Source: an uncultured Lachnospiraceae bacterium (GTDB lineage: Bacteria; Bacillota; Clostridia; Lachnospirales; Lachnospiraceae). Taken from it: a stretch of 64,000 bases of DNA. Each line of letters opens with the position of its first letter. The first letter of the stretch is position 1. The notes under the pieces were generated by a model. The model saw only the letters and a list, made by a program, of their open reading frames with translations, had not been told where the DNA came from and did not search any database. The stretch spans positions 36,836 to 100,835 of the forward strand of contig CAJUTU010000010.1 in assembly GCA_910589385.1 (NCBI GenBank). Direction: 5' to 3'. Of this stretch, positions 46,778-54,617 are shown in pieces. Made by a program: the position numbers and the translations under genes.

Positions 46778-47260
46778 ATGGCAGTAAAGAAAAAATTTCC
46801 CTACCGTGCGGCGGTGGTAGCATGTAACGGAACCTGTGCCGCAAGCGCTGTATCCAGATGTAAATATGGCTGTGTGGGCTGTGGAAACTGTATCGCGGTC
46901 TGCAGATTCAAAGCCATTTCCTTCAACGAGAATGGTGTGGCTGAGGTGGACGAAGAAAAATGCATCGCCTGCGGAATGTGCGTGCGCGCCTGCCCACAGG
47001 AAGTCATCCATCTGCATGAATGCGCTAACTACATTGTAGTGAAATGCTCCAATGAGGAAAAAGGAAAAGAAGCGAGAGAAGCCTGTCCGTTAAGCTGCAT
47101 CGGCTGTGGGATCTGTGAAAAAACCTGTACGGCAGAAGCAATCAAGGTGGCCAGCAACCGCGCGGTCATTGATGAGGAACTATGCTTAAGCTGTGGAATG
47201 TGCGCTGTGAAGTGTCCGCGCCATGCGATTCGTGATCTAAGAGGAGTTTTAACAGATTAA
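46778..47260 (+). CDS. RnfB-like polyferredoxin, four 4Fe-4S-type motifs
   Basis: A 160-residue Cys-rich protein with four CxxCxxCxxxC-type motifs (CVGCGNCIAVC, CIACGMCVRAC, CIGCGICEKTC, CLSCGMCAVKC) plus extra Cys near the N-terminus (CNGTC, CKYGC), resembling the RnfB/YgfS group. It should shuttle electrons in the cytoplasm. ATG 46778 is 9 bases after AGGAGG; an upstream ATG at 46769 overlaps the xdh stop. Placement right behind xdh makes it the likely electron partner of the FAD-less hydroxylase. Confidence 0.9.
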   Translation: MAVKKKFPYRAAVVACNGTCAASAVSRCKYGCVGCGNCIAVCRFKAISFNENGVAEVDEEKCIACGMCVRACPQEVIHLHECANYIVVKCSNEEKGKEAREACPLSCIGCGICEKTCTAEAIKVASNRAVIDEELCLSCGMCAVKCPRHAIRDLRGVLTD

Positions 47261-47272
47261 TAAAGAGTTTAC

Positions 47273-47376
47273 GGGGCTGTCGGGAAAAGCAATTTGCATA
47301 CAATATATAGACATTGCGTATTATGAATTATGCTATATGTTGTATAAATGCTGCTATTTCCCGACAGCCCTTTTTT
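47273..47376 (+). terminator. Long hairpin terminator at end of purine operon
   Basis: GGGGCTGTCGGGAAAAGC pairs with GCTATTTCCCGACAGCCC, followed by TTTTTT. The 60-nt loop itself has imperfect pairing (GCATACAATATATAG with a near complement), so the whole is one extended stem of about 100 nt. It closes the permease-to-ferredoxin operon. Confidence 0.85.
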
Positions 47377-47397
47377 GCGGTCATAGGATTTCATCAT

Positions 47398-48981
47398 TTA
47401 TTTTTGATATTTCTCAATTTTACAGGAATGCTTTTTGCTTTTTTCACTGTAATTGATACCAACTAATAAGATCTCGCCGCCATACTCCCACAGGACCTGC
47501 GGATAATCTCTGCTTTTAATCTGCTCGATCGCGCTTTCCGCTGTTTTATCCCATCTCAGTTCCACAAGGATCACGGGCATGGAGGAGTTTTTCCTGGGAA
47601 TAAATACCATATCGGCATAGCCATGACCCGATGGCAGTTCTTCAATTCTCATAAACTCATCCACGCAGGTAAGATAGGCAAAGCGGATCGTACTGCGCAG
47701 CGCCTCTTCGCTATTGTAAGTTAGAGGTATGGCGCTTGCCTTATGTGCTTCTTCAATGGCAGCCGCTACCGCCTCATGATCCATATTCAAGGTCTGCTGC
47801 AGCAGAAGGTCGGAATTCTGGATCAGTCTTGCGAGCTCTTTATGTCTTCCTACAGTTACTGTCCGGATAAATTCCTGTTTTACCTCTTCATTCGGAATAA
47901 ATACACGTTTCCTTTCGGCGTCATAGGCAAGATATCCTAAGTGGATCAAAAGTGTAAGAACATCATCCTTTCTTTTGATATTCGTCATATCATTTTGAAA
48001 AGTCTCTGTCTCAATCGGGATACTTTCACCACCAAGCATCTGAACGACTGCTTCTTTCAAGCCATCTTCATTCAATTCGATATAAATTTTAAGCGATTCA
48101 TATGTTTCTGTCCTTGCCCAGTAACTGCCGAACTCTTCATTTTTGACTGCCTCAATGACTGAATTCGGATTATATACAGATTTTATACGGCTGAAAGAAT
48201 ATCCGTCATACCAGCGTTTCATTTCAGAGAAATCTACACCATATTCTTTACAAAGCCACGCAGTTTCCGCTTCTGTGAAGCCTGTGTATTTTGCCAGTTT
48301 CCTCGGCGCCAGCATTGTATATTCCCTGAAATCCGAGACGACAGACTGGGAATCATATCTTTTGATCGGAAGGATTCCGGTCATATATGCAGCTTCGATC
48401 ATCCTATCGGTTTTCCCACTGTCTTTAAACAATCCGCGCAGCAATTGGATATAGGAATCCAGCAGAAATTTATCATCCTTTGCCTCTCTAAACAGCGCGT
48501 CCCATTCATCTATGATAAAAATAAACTTCTGACCCGTCGCCTGTGAAATCTGGTAAAGCATATCCGGCAGACTACCACATCGCTCTGCTTCTGGATAGGC
48601 CGCTTCTAGTTCGGCGGTTACTTCGTTCTGAAGATTGATAACAACGTTTGGCAGATCTCCCTTTATAAATGCTCTGGAAATAAATCCGGTAATATCCAGA
48701 TAAATGACATCATATTGATTCAAATACGTTTCAAAAGAATCATCTTTTGAAATTTCCAGTCCTTCAAATAATTTTCTGGAATCACAGCTTTTGTCATAAT
48801 AGGCGCAAAGCATCTGTGCCGCGAACGACTTTCCAAAACGGCGCGGCCTGCTCACACAAGTCAGTTTGTCTTTCGTGCCTAATGTCTGGTTGATAAACGA
48901 GATCATTCCCGTCTTATCAACGTAAAGTCCTTTCCTTACGGAGGAAAATCCTGCGTTTCCCACATTTAAATATGTCCCCAT
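47398..48981 (-). CDS. AAA-ATPase-like protein with PD-(D/E)XK nuclease-like domain
   Basis: A 527-residue paralogue of the protein at 29589. The ATPase domain has SRPRRFGKS and FIIDEWDALF. In the C-terminal nuclease-like domain the Asp is kept (GYADMVF), but the ExK Lys is replaced: VELRWDK. It may be catalytically weak or rely on the nearby Lys. It lies in an accessory insert that divides the purine operon from its cofactor-supply operon, convergent with the ferredoxin gene. Confidence 0.87.
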   Translation of the reverse strand: MGTYLNVGNAGFSSVRKGLYVDKTGMISFINQTLGTKDKLTCVSRPRRFGKSFAAQMLCAYYDKSCDSRKLFEGLEISKDDSFETYLNQYDVIYLDITGFISRAFIKGDLPNVVINLQNEVTAELEAAYPEAERCGSLPDMLYQISQATGQKFIFIIDEWDALFREAKDDKFLLDSYIQLLRGLFKDSGKTDRMIEAAYMTGILPIKRYDSQSVVSDFREYTMLAPRKLAKYTGFTEAETAWLCKEYGVDFSEMKRWYDGYSFSRIKSVYNPNSVIEAVKNEEFGSYWARTETYESLKIYIELNEDGLKEAVVQMLGGESIPIETETFQNDMTNIKRKDDVLTLLIHLGYLAYDAERKRVFIPNEEVKQEFIRTVTVGRHKELARLIQNSDLLLQQTLNMDHEAVAAAIEEAHKASAIPLTYNSEEALRSTIRFAYLTCVDEFMRIEELPSGHGYADMVFIPRKNSSMPVILVELRWDKTAESAIEQIKSRDYPQVLWEYGGEILLVGINYSEKSKKHSCKIEKYQK

Positions 48982-49117
48982 ATTTCCTATGCTCCCTTCC
49001 GAACATTAAAATAAAGGATATACGAATTTATCTTCTTTTCAGTTTATCGCAGAGTTTTTTGACAGTCAAGCCGTTTTCAAGTCTAATGGAAACCAGCGTT
49101 ATAAGTCTCTGGGTTGA

Positions 49118-49627
49118 GAAATCTTTTTAGGTATTTATGAGAAAAAGATCCGCTCATGGTTTCAAGCAAAAGTAGTCAGTGATACGGTTAATTGGAGAAA
49201 GTTCTGTCTGGCCATCAGAGAAGGAGATGCAAAGACTGTTCAGGTTGTATTTAATGGATTTTTGGCAGATTCTATAAGTATTCGAGATACATTTGTGAAG
49301 AAACCAATGAAAGAGAATTTGTATCATGGAATGTTGCTTGGATTGTTGAAAGCAGAAGGAAAATGGATTGTAAAGTCAAATACCGAATTGGGTGTAGGGT
49401 ATACAGATATAAAAATTATGATTCCGGCAAAGAAAATAGGATGCATTTTTGAAGTGAAATATGTAGAAAATGGGAGATTTGATCTTGCGTGCCATGAAGC
49501 AATGAAACAGATAGAGGAAGAAGGATATGTGGCTGCCCTTATACAGGAAGGAATGCAGACAGTTCATAAATTTGGGATTGCTTGTTATCAGAAAACATGT
49601 AAGGTAATATATAGCAGAGAAGTTTGA
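49118..49627 (+). pseudogene. Remnant of a third AAA-ATPase/PD-(D/E)XK gene (C-terminal part)
   Basis: About 170 residues in frame, beginning just after a stop (49115-49117) and without a start codon. The text (GIYEKKIRSWFQAKV, LYHGMLLGLL, GYTDIKIMIP, CIFEVKYV) matches the C-terminus of AAA-ATPase/DUF1703 proteins from a subfamily different from the two complete copies. The ATPase domain is gone. The Asp and the ExK set are still readable, so the loss looks recent. Confidence 0.75.
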
Positions 49628-49681
49628 AACTATATCTTCTGTAGACCAAATAGACGCAAAGAAAATACTAGTACTACATCC

Positions 49682-50401
49682 GTGCAGGAAGAGAATAGAA
49701 AGCGAGATGCCCCGTTGGAATTTGTAAACTGGACACAGATGGACGGGCTTCTGGTATCTGCATCTGGCCTGGGGACAGTGGAGGAATGTGATGTTTTACT
49801 TCCTTGCGGCCGCTCGGATTTGTTGTTTCCAGGCTATGCTGTGTTGGATATGGAAACTCAAAATAGCTGTCTGATCAGCAGTGCGTTATCAGGCAGACTA
49901 TTTGGAGGGGAAAATACTTCGGGACTTATTGTGGAAGTGCAGAACCGGAAACTGGAAGTGCTGGATGTGATAGACAGTGGAGAAGCATTTCTGGTTTATG
50001 AAGCAGGAGAAAAGGATACCACTTCTTTTGATCGTGCGACAGTAGAATGTGCATCGGGAGAATTTAGCAAAGCAGCAGGAAGTTATCAGCAGCTGTGTGG
50101 GGAATGGAACCGAATGGAGACCAGGATTTTTGTATGGACTGCACAGGCTGCGTGCATTCTGGTTCCAGGCATATTGTGGATATATCTTTTTTATCTAATA
50201 AAAAAATATGCCAAAGAAAAAAATGTGTGCAGGATAGAAAAAATCATATGGAAACTATTCTTATATCTTTTGCTTGTGGGTGGGATTATTTTTTTGCTTC
50301 AGAAAATACATATACCAGAAGATATGATTCCCTCAAAATGGTCAGATCCCGACTTCTGGATGGAATATGGGAAGAAACTAAGCGCATCATCCCAATCCTA
50401 A
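49682..50401 (+). CDS. Unrecognised protein with two C-terminal membrane helices
   Basis: A 239-residue reading frame that may start at GTG 49682; the frame is open back to the pseudogene stop at 49627. No ribosome site is visible, so it may be a 5'-truncated remnant. Residues 1-145 form a soluble domain of unknown type, followed by two hydrophobic helices (about 152-172 and 189-207). It overlaps the convergent Uma2 gene by 4 bp. I cannot assign a function. Confidence 0.45.
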   Translation: MQEENRKRDAPLEFVNWTQMDGLLVSASGLGTVEECDVLLPCGRSDLLFPGYAVLDMETQNSCLISSALSGRLFGGENTSGLIVEVQNRKLEVLDVIDSGEAFLVYEAGEKDTTSFDRATVECASGEFSKAAGSYQQLCGEWNRMETRIFVWTAQAACILVPGILWIYLFYLIKKYAKEKNVCRIEKIIWKLFLYLLLVGGIIFLLQKIHIPEDMIPSKWSDPDFWMEYGKKLSASSQS

Positions 50402-51057
50402 AATTCCGTAAAATCAATCATCAAGTCCTCAAAAATCCTGACGGGAACCTGCTCGCCAAAAGTATAATGCGTTACATTGACATCCCCATCTGCATCAAAA
50501 TAATAAGTGGAGACGGTCTGCTTTTTCGGATCTATGATCCAATATTCACGGACGTTCGCATTCCAGTATTTGTTGAGCTTTATGAGGTAATCCTTTTTTA
50601 CGCTGGATGGAGATACGACTTCTGCTACAAAATCAGGGGCGCCATCGATCCGTTTGCCATCATCCTTTGCTTCATCACAGAGGATGATCAGGTCAGGCTG
50701 CAGCATAGTCTTATCATCATTATCCAGACGGACGTCCAATGGGGAAAAAAGCGCCTTACAAGGTCCTTTTCTGGCTCTGATATAAGAGGAAATCTGAAAA
50801 TAGAGTTCCGCGATGATTCCTTGGTGCCTTGTGGTCGGTGCATCCATATAAATGAGATGCCCGTCGATCAGCTCTGCGCGGATATCATCCGGAAGAGCGT
50901 AGTAGTCTTTCAAAGTATATTCTCCGTCCTTTTGTCCAATATTGTAAGCAGCAGCGGCTTCTGCCACAAAAGAATCCTCTTGTGTGCGGCCGCTGCTGCA
51001 GGTAAAATCTTTTGGAACGACTGTCTGAGTTCGTACCTCTTGTTTGTTTTCGGACAT
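50398..51057 (-). CDS. Uma2-family PD-(D/E)XK endonuclease-like protein
   Basis: A 219-residue protein of the Uma2/DUF820 family. The signature RAELIDGHLIYMDAP is followed by the catalytic Asp in LQPDLIILC and the Glu/x/Lys equivalent in APDFVAEVVSPS...YLIKLNKYW. These proteins are numerous in some bacteria; a nuclease role is inferred from fold, but the natural target is unknown. A disordered, charged N-terminus of about 40 residues precedes the domain. It lies 33 bp downstream of the regulator on the same strand. Confidence 0.88.
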   Translation of the reverse strand: MSENKQEVRTQTVVPKDFTCSSGRTQEDSFVAEAAAAYNIGQKDGEYTLKDYYALPDDIRAELIDGHLIYMDAPTTRHQGIIAELYFQISSYIRARKGPCKALFSPLDVRLDNDDKTMLQPDLIILCDEAKDDGKRIDGAPDFVAEVVSPSSVKKDYLIKLNKYWNANVREYWIIDPKKQTVSTYYFDADGDVNVTHYTFGEQVPVRIFEDLMIDFTEF

Positions 51058-51090
51058 AGTAAGTTTATCCTTCCTTTGCTATGAGAATTA

Positions 51091-51789
51091 CTACGCACTG
51101 ATCTCACTGAGATACCGGTAAATCGTTGCATTGGAGCAGGAGAACTTTCTGGCGACAAAGGAAACCGCCCCTTTAAGCTGGAACAAGCCCTGTTCATTCA
51201 GCTGTTCTACAATATCCCGCCGCTCAAACTGGTTCAGCCGGTCGATCGGTGTGGTAATGGATGCCGTGGCATCATGGAAAATTTTCTCCATCAACGATGG
51301 GATGTCCATAGAAAAGCTTTCCGTAATCGGATTGGAAACCTCCTGAGTGACAGGGGATTTTGACAATATGGGCTGGGTATTTGCCGGATGCTGTTCGAGG
51401 AACTCTTCCGGATGAATGACAGAAAGCAGATCCTCCACGAGCTCCTTATAATGATAGTCGTCAAAATTTACACATAAAAGCCCGATTGGTTTCCCTTCTT
51501 CATCCCGAATGAACATGGTGGAGGAACGAAGGACATGTCCGTTCCGGGCAATCCCTTTGTAGTTGCACAAAAAATCATTTGTCTCATATGCTTTGGAAGA
51601 AAGCATCCGCAGGGCGGCGTCAGTCAGAGGGCCGCCGACTTCCCGTCCGCTGATATGTCCGTTGGCAATTGCAGCAATCGCAAGATCCTTGGAACTCAGA
51701 TCGTGCAGGACCACCTCATAATTCGGTCCCAGAGCTTTTCCAAGAAATTCAACGATCACAGTATATGGCCGAAGCTTGTCTGAAGTCAT
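51091..51789 (-). CDS. YheO/DauR-type transcriptional regulator, second copy
   Basis: A 232-residue regulator with a YheO-type PAS domain (YEVVLHDLSS, STMFIRDEEGKPIG) and C-terminal helix-turn-helix (ARKFSCSNATIYRYLSEI). It is distantly similar to the regulator at 36219. It is divergent from ridA, so it probably senses a metabolite and controls the ridA-to-selD operon. A GGGGGAAG region precedes the start. Confidence 0.87.
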   Translation of the reverse strand: MTSDKLRPYTVIVEFLGKALGPNYEVVLHDLSSKDLAIAAIANGHISGREVGGPLTDAALRMLSSKAYETNDFLCNYKGIARNGHVLRSSTMFIRDEEGKPIGLLCVNFDDYHYKELVEDLLSVIHPEEFLEQHPANTQPILSKSPVTQEVSNPITESFSMDIPSLMEKIFHDATASITTPIDRLNQFERRDIVEQLNEQGLFQLKGAVSFVARKFSCSNATIYRYLSEISA

Positions 51790-51992
51790 AATCTTCCCCC
51801 ATTTCTTGATATATCAAGTTATCTAAAAAATATTTTTGCTCATCTAAAAATTATTATTTATTATCGCATGGCATCACTCAAAATTCAATATAAAATTCGC
51901 GGTATTTATGATCTGTTTCCGGCAATTCCGTAAACAGTATGCGGAACCTGTGTTTTCTGGGAAATAAAACTGGTACTCTGTAGTTGAAAATC

Positions 51993-52021
51993 TTGACATT
52001 TTGGCAGATGGATGATAAAAT
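51993..52021 (+). promoter_or_regulatory. Strong sigma-A-type promoter of ridA operon
   Basis: TTGACA (51993-51998) and TAAAAT (52016-52021) are separated by 17 bp, about 50 bp before the ridA start. It should drive ridA, the ModE fusion and the downstream molybdenum/selenium genes. Confidence 0.8.
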
Positions 52022-52067
52022 ATTTTTATCGCAAGAAAAGAAATTTGTAAAAGGAGGAATCGTTACT

Positions 52068-52451
52068 ATGAAAACAGTTTTAAACACAGACAAAGCGCCA
52101 AAAGCAATCGGGCCATATTCCCAGGGGATTGATACAGGGAACCTGATGTTTCTTTCCGGCCAGCTCCCGATTGTTCCGTCCGAAGGAAAGATTATGGCAG
52201 AGGATATCGAAGGCCAGACAAAGCAGTCCCTGGAAAATGTAAAGTCAATTTTGGAATCTGCAGGATGTACGATGGACAATGTTGTAAAGACAACCGTATT
52301 CTTGAAAGACATTGCAGATTTTGTAAAAATGAACGAAGTATATAAGGGATTTTTCAGTGAAGGCAATTATCCGGCAAGGTCCGCATTCCAGGTAGCAGCG
52401 CTTCCGCAGGGCGCATTGGTAGAGATTGAAGTCGTTGCATTAAAGGGCTGA
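52068..52451 (+). CDS. ridA: RidA-family reactive intermediate deaminase
   Basis: A 127-residue trimeric-type protein. Motifs KAIGPYSQGI near the N-terminus, the conserved Arg in PARSAFQVAALP and the end VEIEVVAL are diagnostic. RidA hydrolyses 2-aminoacrylate and other enamine/imine products of PLP enzymes to keto acids and ammonia. DpaL in this island yields exactly such an intermediate, which may explain its location. ATG 52068 follows AAAGGAGG; the frame is open upstream through the promoter. The next gene starts 2 bp after its stop. Confidence 0.93.
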   Translation: MKTVLNTDKAPKAIGPYSQGIDTGNLMFLSGQLPIVPSEGKIMAEDIEGQTKQSLENVKSILESAGCTMDNVVKTTVFLKDIADFVKMNEVYKGFFSEGNYPARSAFQVAALPQGALVEIEVVALKG

Positions 52452-52453
52452 TC

Positions 52454-53383
52454 ATGAATATTGGCGCAGTGATCGATGCTGCAGGCATACCTGCCAAAGC
52501 AGACAGTCTTGGTCAATTGACAGAGATTGACAGTCTGACCGTGGCAGAGCGTGTGGTCGTGAATTTTCAGCGCTTGGGCGTGAAGGATATTGTCATGATA
52601 ACCGGCTACCGGGCAGAGCAGGTGGAGAAGACGCTCCGCCGCTTTGGAATCACATTCCTCAGAAACGAGAATTACGAATCCGCGCAGATGCTGGATTCTG
52701 CGAAGCTGGGGCTTCGCTATCTGAGGGAACGGTGCGGCAAAGTACTGTTTTGTCCGGTGGATGTTCCGTTTTTTATGGAAGATACGGCGGAGCAGCTTTT
52801 GGAGACGTCAGGAGAATTTATCCTGCCTGTGTGTCAGGAGCAGCCGGGATATCCGGTATGCATTGACAGTCCTTTGATCCCGGCTATTCTGGAGTATCAG
52901 GGAAATCAGGGATTCCAGGGAGCTTTGACGGCTGTGGATGTGGAGCCGGTATGTCTGCCGGTACAGGATGAAGGAATACTTACAGGGGCGGAAAGCCAGA
53001 GTGTTTATCAAGAACTTGCAAAAGTTCATGATGAAAAGCTGATGCGTCCTCAGGTGAAAGTAAGATTGATCAACAAAAAGCCATTTTTCGGACCAGGCAC
53101 GATGACTTTGCTCAAACAGATTGACAGTCTGGGCTCCGTAAAGGAAGCGTGTGCAAGAACCGGCATTTCTTATAGTAAAGGATGGAAAATGATCCGTTCG
53201 GCGGAGGAAGAGCTCGGTTATAATATCGTTGGACGGCAGACTGGCGGTAAGAACGGTGGCGCTGCATTTCTGACGGACAAAGGGAAAAGGCTTCTCCTGC
53301 TGTTTGAGGAATATGAAGCGAAGGTAGAAAAAGCAGCATACGAGATTTATGATCAAATTTTTTTTGACAGCGAATTGTTTTGA
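52454..53383 (+). CDS. NTP-transferase/ModE-type HTH fusion, molybdenum hydroxylase accessory
   Basis: A 309-residue fusion. Residues 1-200 resemble the MobA/MocA-like nucleotidyltransferases (YgfJ group) that make cytosine- or guanine-dinucleotide molybdopterin; CPVDVPFF keeps the metal-site Asp. The usual N-terminal LAAGxSxRMGxxK loop is degenerate (DAAGIPAKADSLGQL). Residues 215-309 form a winged helix like the ModE N-terminus (LLKQIDSLGSVKEACARTGISYSKGW, GGKNGGAAFLTDKG). It could be an enzyme with auto-regulation or a regulator sensing a molybdopterin nucleotide. It is followed by the molybdopterin-binding protein and modABC. Confidence 0.82.
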   Translation: MNIGAVIDAAGIPAKADSLGQLTEIDSLTVAERVVVNFQRLGVKDIVMITGYRAEQVEKTLRRFGITFLRNENYESAQMLDSAKLGLRYLRERCGKVLFCPVDVPFFMEDTAEQLLETSGEFILPVCQEQPGYPVCIDSPLIPAILEYQGNQGFQGALTAVDVEPVCLPVQDEGILTGAESQSVYQELAKVHDEKLMRPQVKVRLINKKPFFGPGTMTLLKQIDSLGSVKEACARTGISYSKGWKMIRSAEEELGYNIVGRQTGGKNGGAAFLTDKGKRLLLLFEEYEAKVEKAAYEIYDQIFFDSELF

Positions 53384-53532
53384 AAAAATATTCGATATGA
53401 GAAAGCAGGCGGATAACGTCTTTTATTGCTTTAGAAGCAATGGACAGAGTATGCGCGTCCTGAAGGGACATGCATTACAAAACGTCCTTTTGGGATGTAT
53501 ATTTGGCTGTCTGCAATATATGGAGAGCAGCA

Positions 53533-54555
53533 ATGAAACTGATGAAGACAGAAGACGCGGTGGGACAGGTCCTGTGCCATGATATTACCCGGATCATTAA
53601 AGGCGTGACAAAGGATGCGGTCTTCCGTAAAGGGCATGTGGTCCGGGCGGAGGACATCCCGGTACTCTTAAGTGTGGGAAAAGACCACATTTATATCTGG
53701 GAAAATAATGAAAATATGCTCCATGAAAATGAGGCGGCGCAGATTTTATACGATATCTGCAAGAATGACCATATGCGCCCGTCAGAAATAAAAGAGGGAA
53801 AGATTGAAGTTATCGCAGAATGCGACGGCCTGTTCCGTGTAGATTCGCAGAAACTGAATACAGTCAATTCCCTGGGAGAAATGATGATTGCGGCCCGGCA
53901 TGGAAATTTCCCTGTGAAGGCAGGAGATAAGCTGGCAGGGACACGCATCATCCCTCTTGTGATCGAAAAGGAAAAAATGGAGCGTGCGAAGGAGGCGGCA
54001 GGCGGTACGCCGATTTTTGAAATCCGCCCCTTCCTAAAGAAAAAAGCCGGCATCGTGACCACAGGAAATGAGGTGTTCCACGGACGGATCCAGGATACGT
54101 TTACCCCTGTGATAGAGGAAAAGCTTTCAGAATATGATGTGGAGATTGTCGGCCATGAAATCTGTGATGACGACCACGGACGTATCACGGCGGCCATCAA
54201 AAAGCTTTTGGAGGTTGGAGCAGACCTGATTCTATGCACAGGCGGGATGAGTGTGGATCCGGATGACAGGACTCCCCTTGCGATTAAGAACTCCGGCGCT
54301 AAGATTGTAACTTATGGCGCGCCTGTCCTGCCGGGGGCAATGTTCCTATTAGCGTATTATGGAGAAGAGAATATTCCGATGATGGGGCTCCCGGGGTGCG
54401 TGATGTATGCGAAACGGACCATCTTTGACCTGGTACTTCCCAGGGTGATGGCAGGGGAAGTCCTGGAAAAGAAAGATTTGGACCGGCTCGGAGAAGGCGG
54501 GCTGTGCTTGTCCTGCCCGGTGTGTACGTTCCCAAACTGTGGATTCGGGAAATAG
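53533..54555 (+). CDS. Molybdopterin-binding (MoeA-like) protein with Cys-rich tail
   Basis: A 340-residue protein with a MoaB/MoeA-type molybdopterin-binding domain (TTGNEVFHGRIQDTF, ILCTGGMSVDPDD, GLPGCVMYAKRTIFD). It lacks the complete MoeA domain set, so it is probably a specialised insertion or handling protein for the hydroxylase cofactor. The C-terminus has CLSCPVCTFPNC, a possible metal or Fe-S site. ATG 53533 follows GGAGAG; the frame is open from 53470. The 150-bp gap behind the fusion gene includes a GTCC/GGAC hairpin. Confidence 0.85.
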   Translation: MKLMKTEDAVGQVLCHDITRIIKGVTKDAVFRKGHVVRAEDIPVLLSVGKDHIYIWENNENMLHENEAAQILYDICKNDHMRPSEIKEGKIEVIAECDGLFRVDSQKLNTVNSLGEMMIAARHGNFPVKAGDKLAGTRIIPLVIEKEKMERAKEAAGGTPIFEIRPFLKKKAGIVTTGNEVFHGRIQDTFTPVIEEKLSEYDVEIVGHEICDDDHGRITAAIKKLLEVGADLILCTGGMSVDPDDRTPLAIKNSGAKIVTYGAPVLPGAMFLLAYYGEENIPMMGLPGCVMYAKRTIFDLVLPRVMAGEVLEKKDLDRLGEGGLCLSCPVCTFPNCGFGK

Positions 54556-54617
54556 TGTATTGAACAGGAAAACGAAGAAAGAGAAAAAAACAGAAAGAAG
54601 AGGAAAAGAAAATAAAG

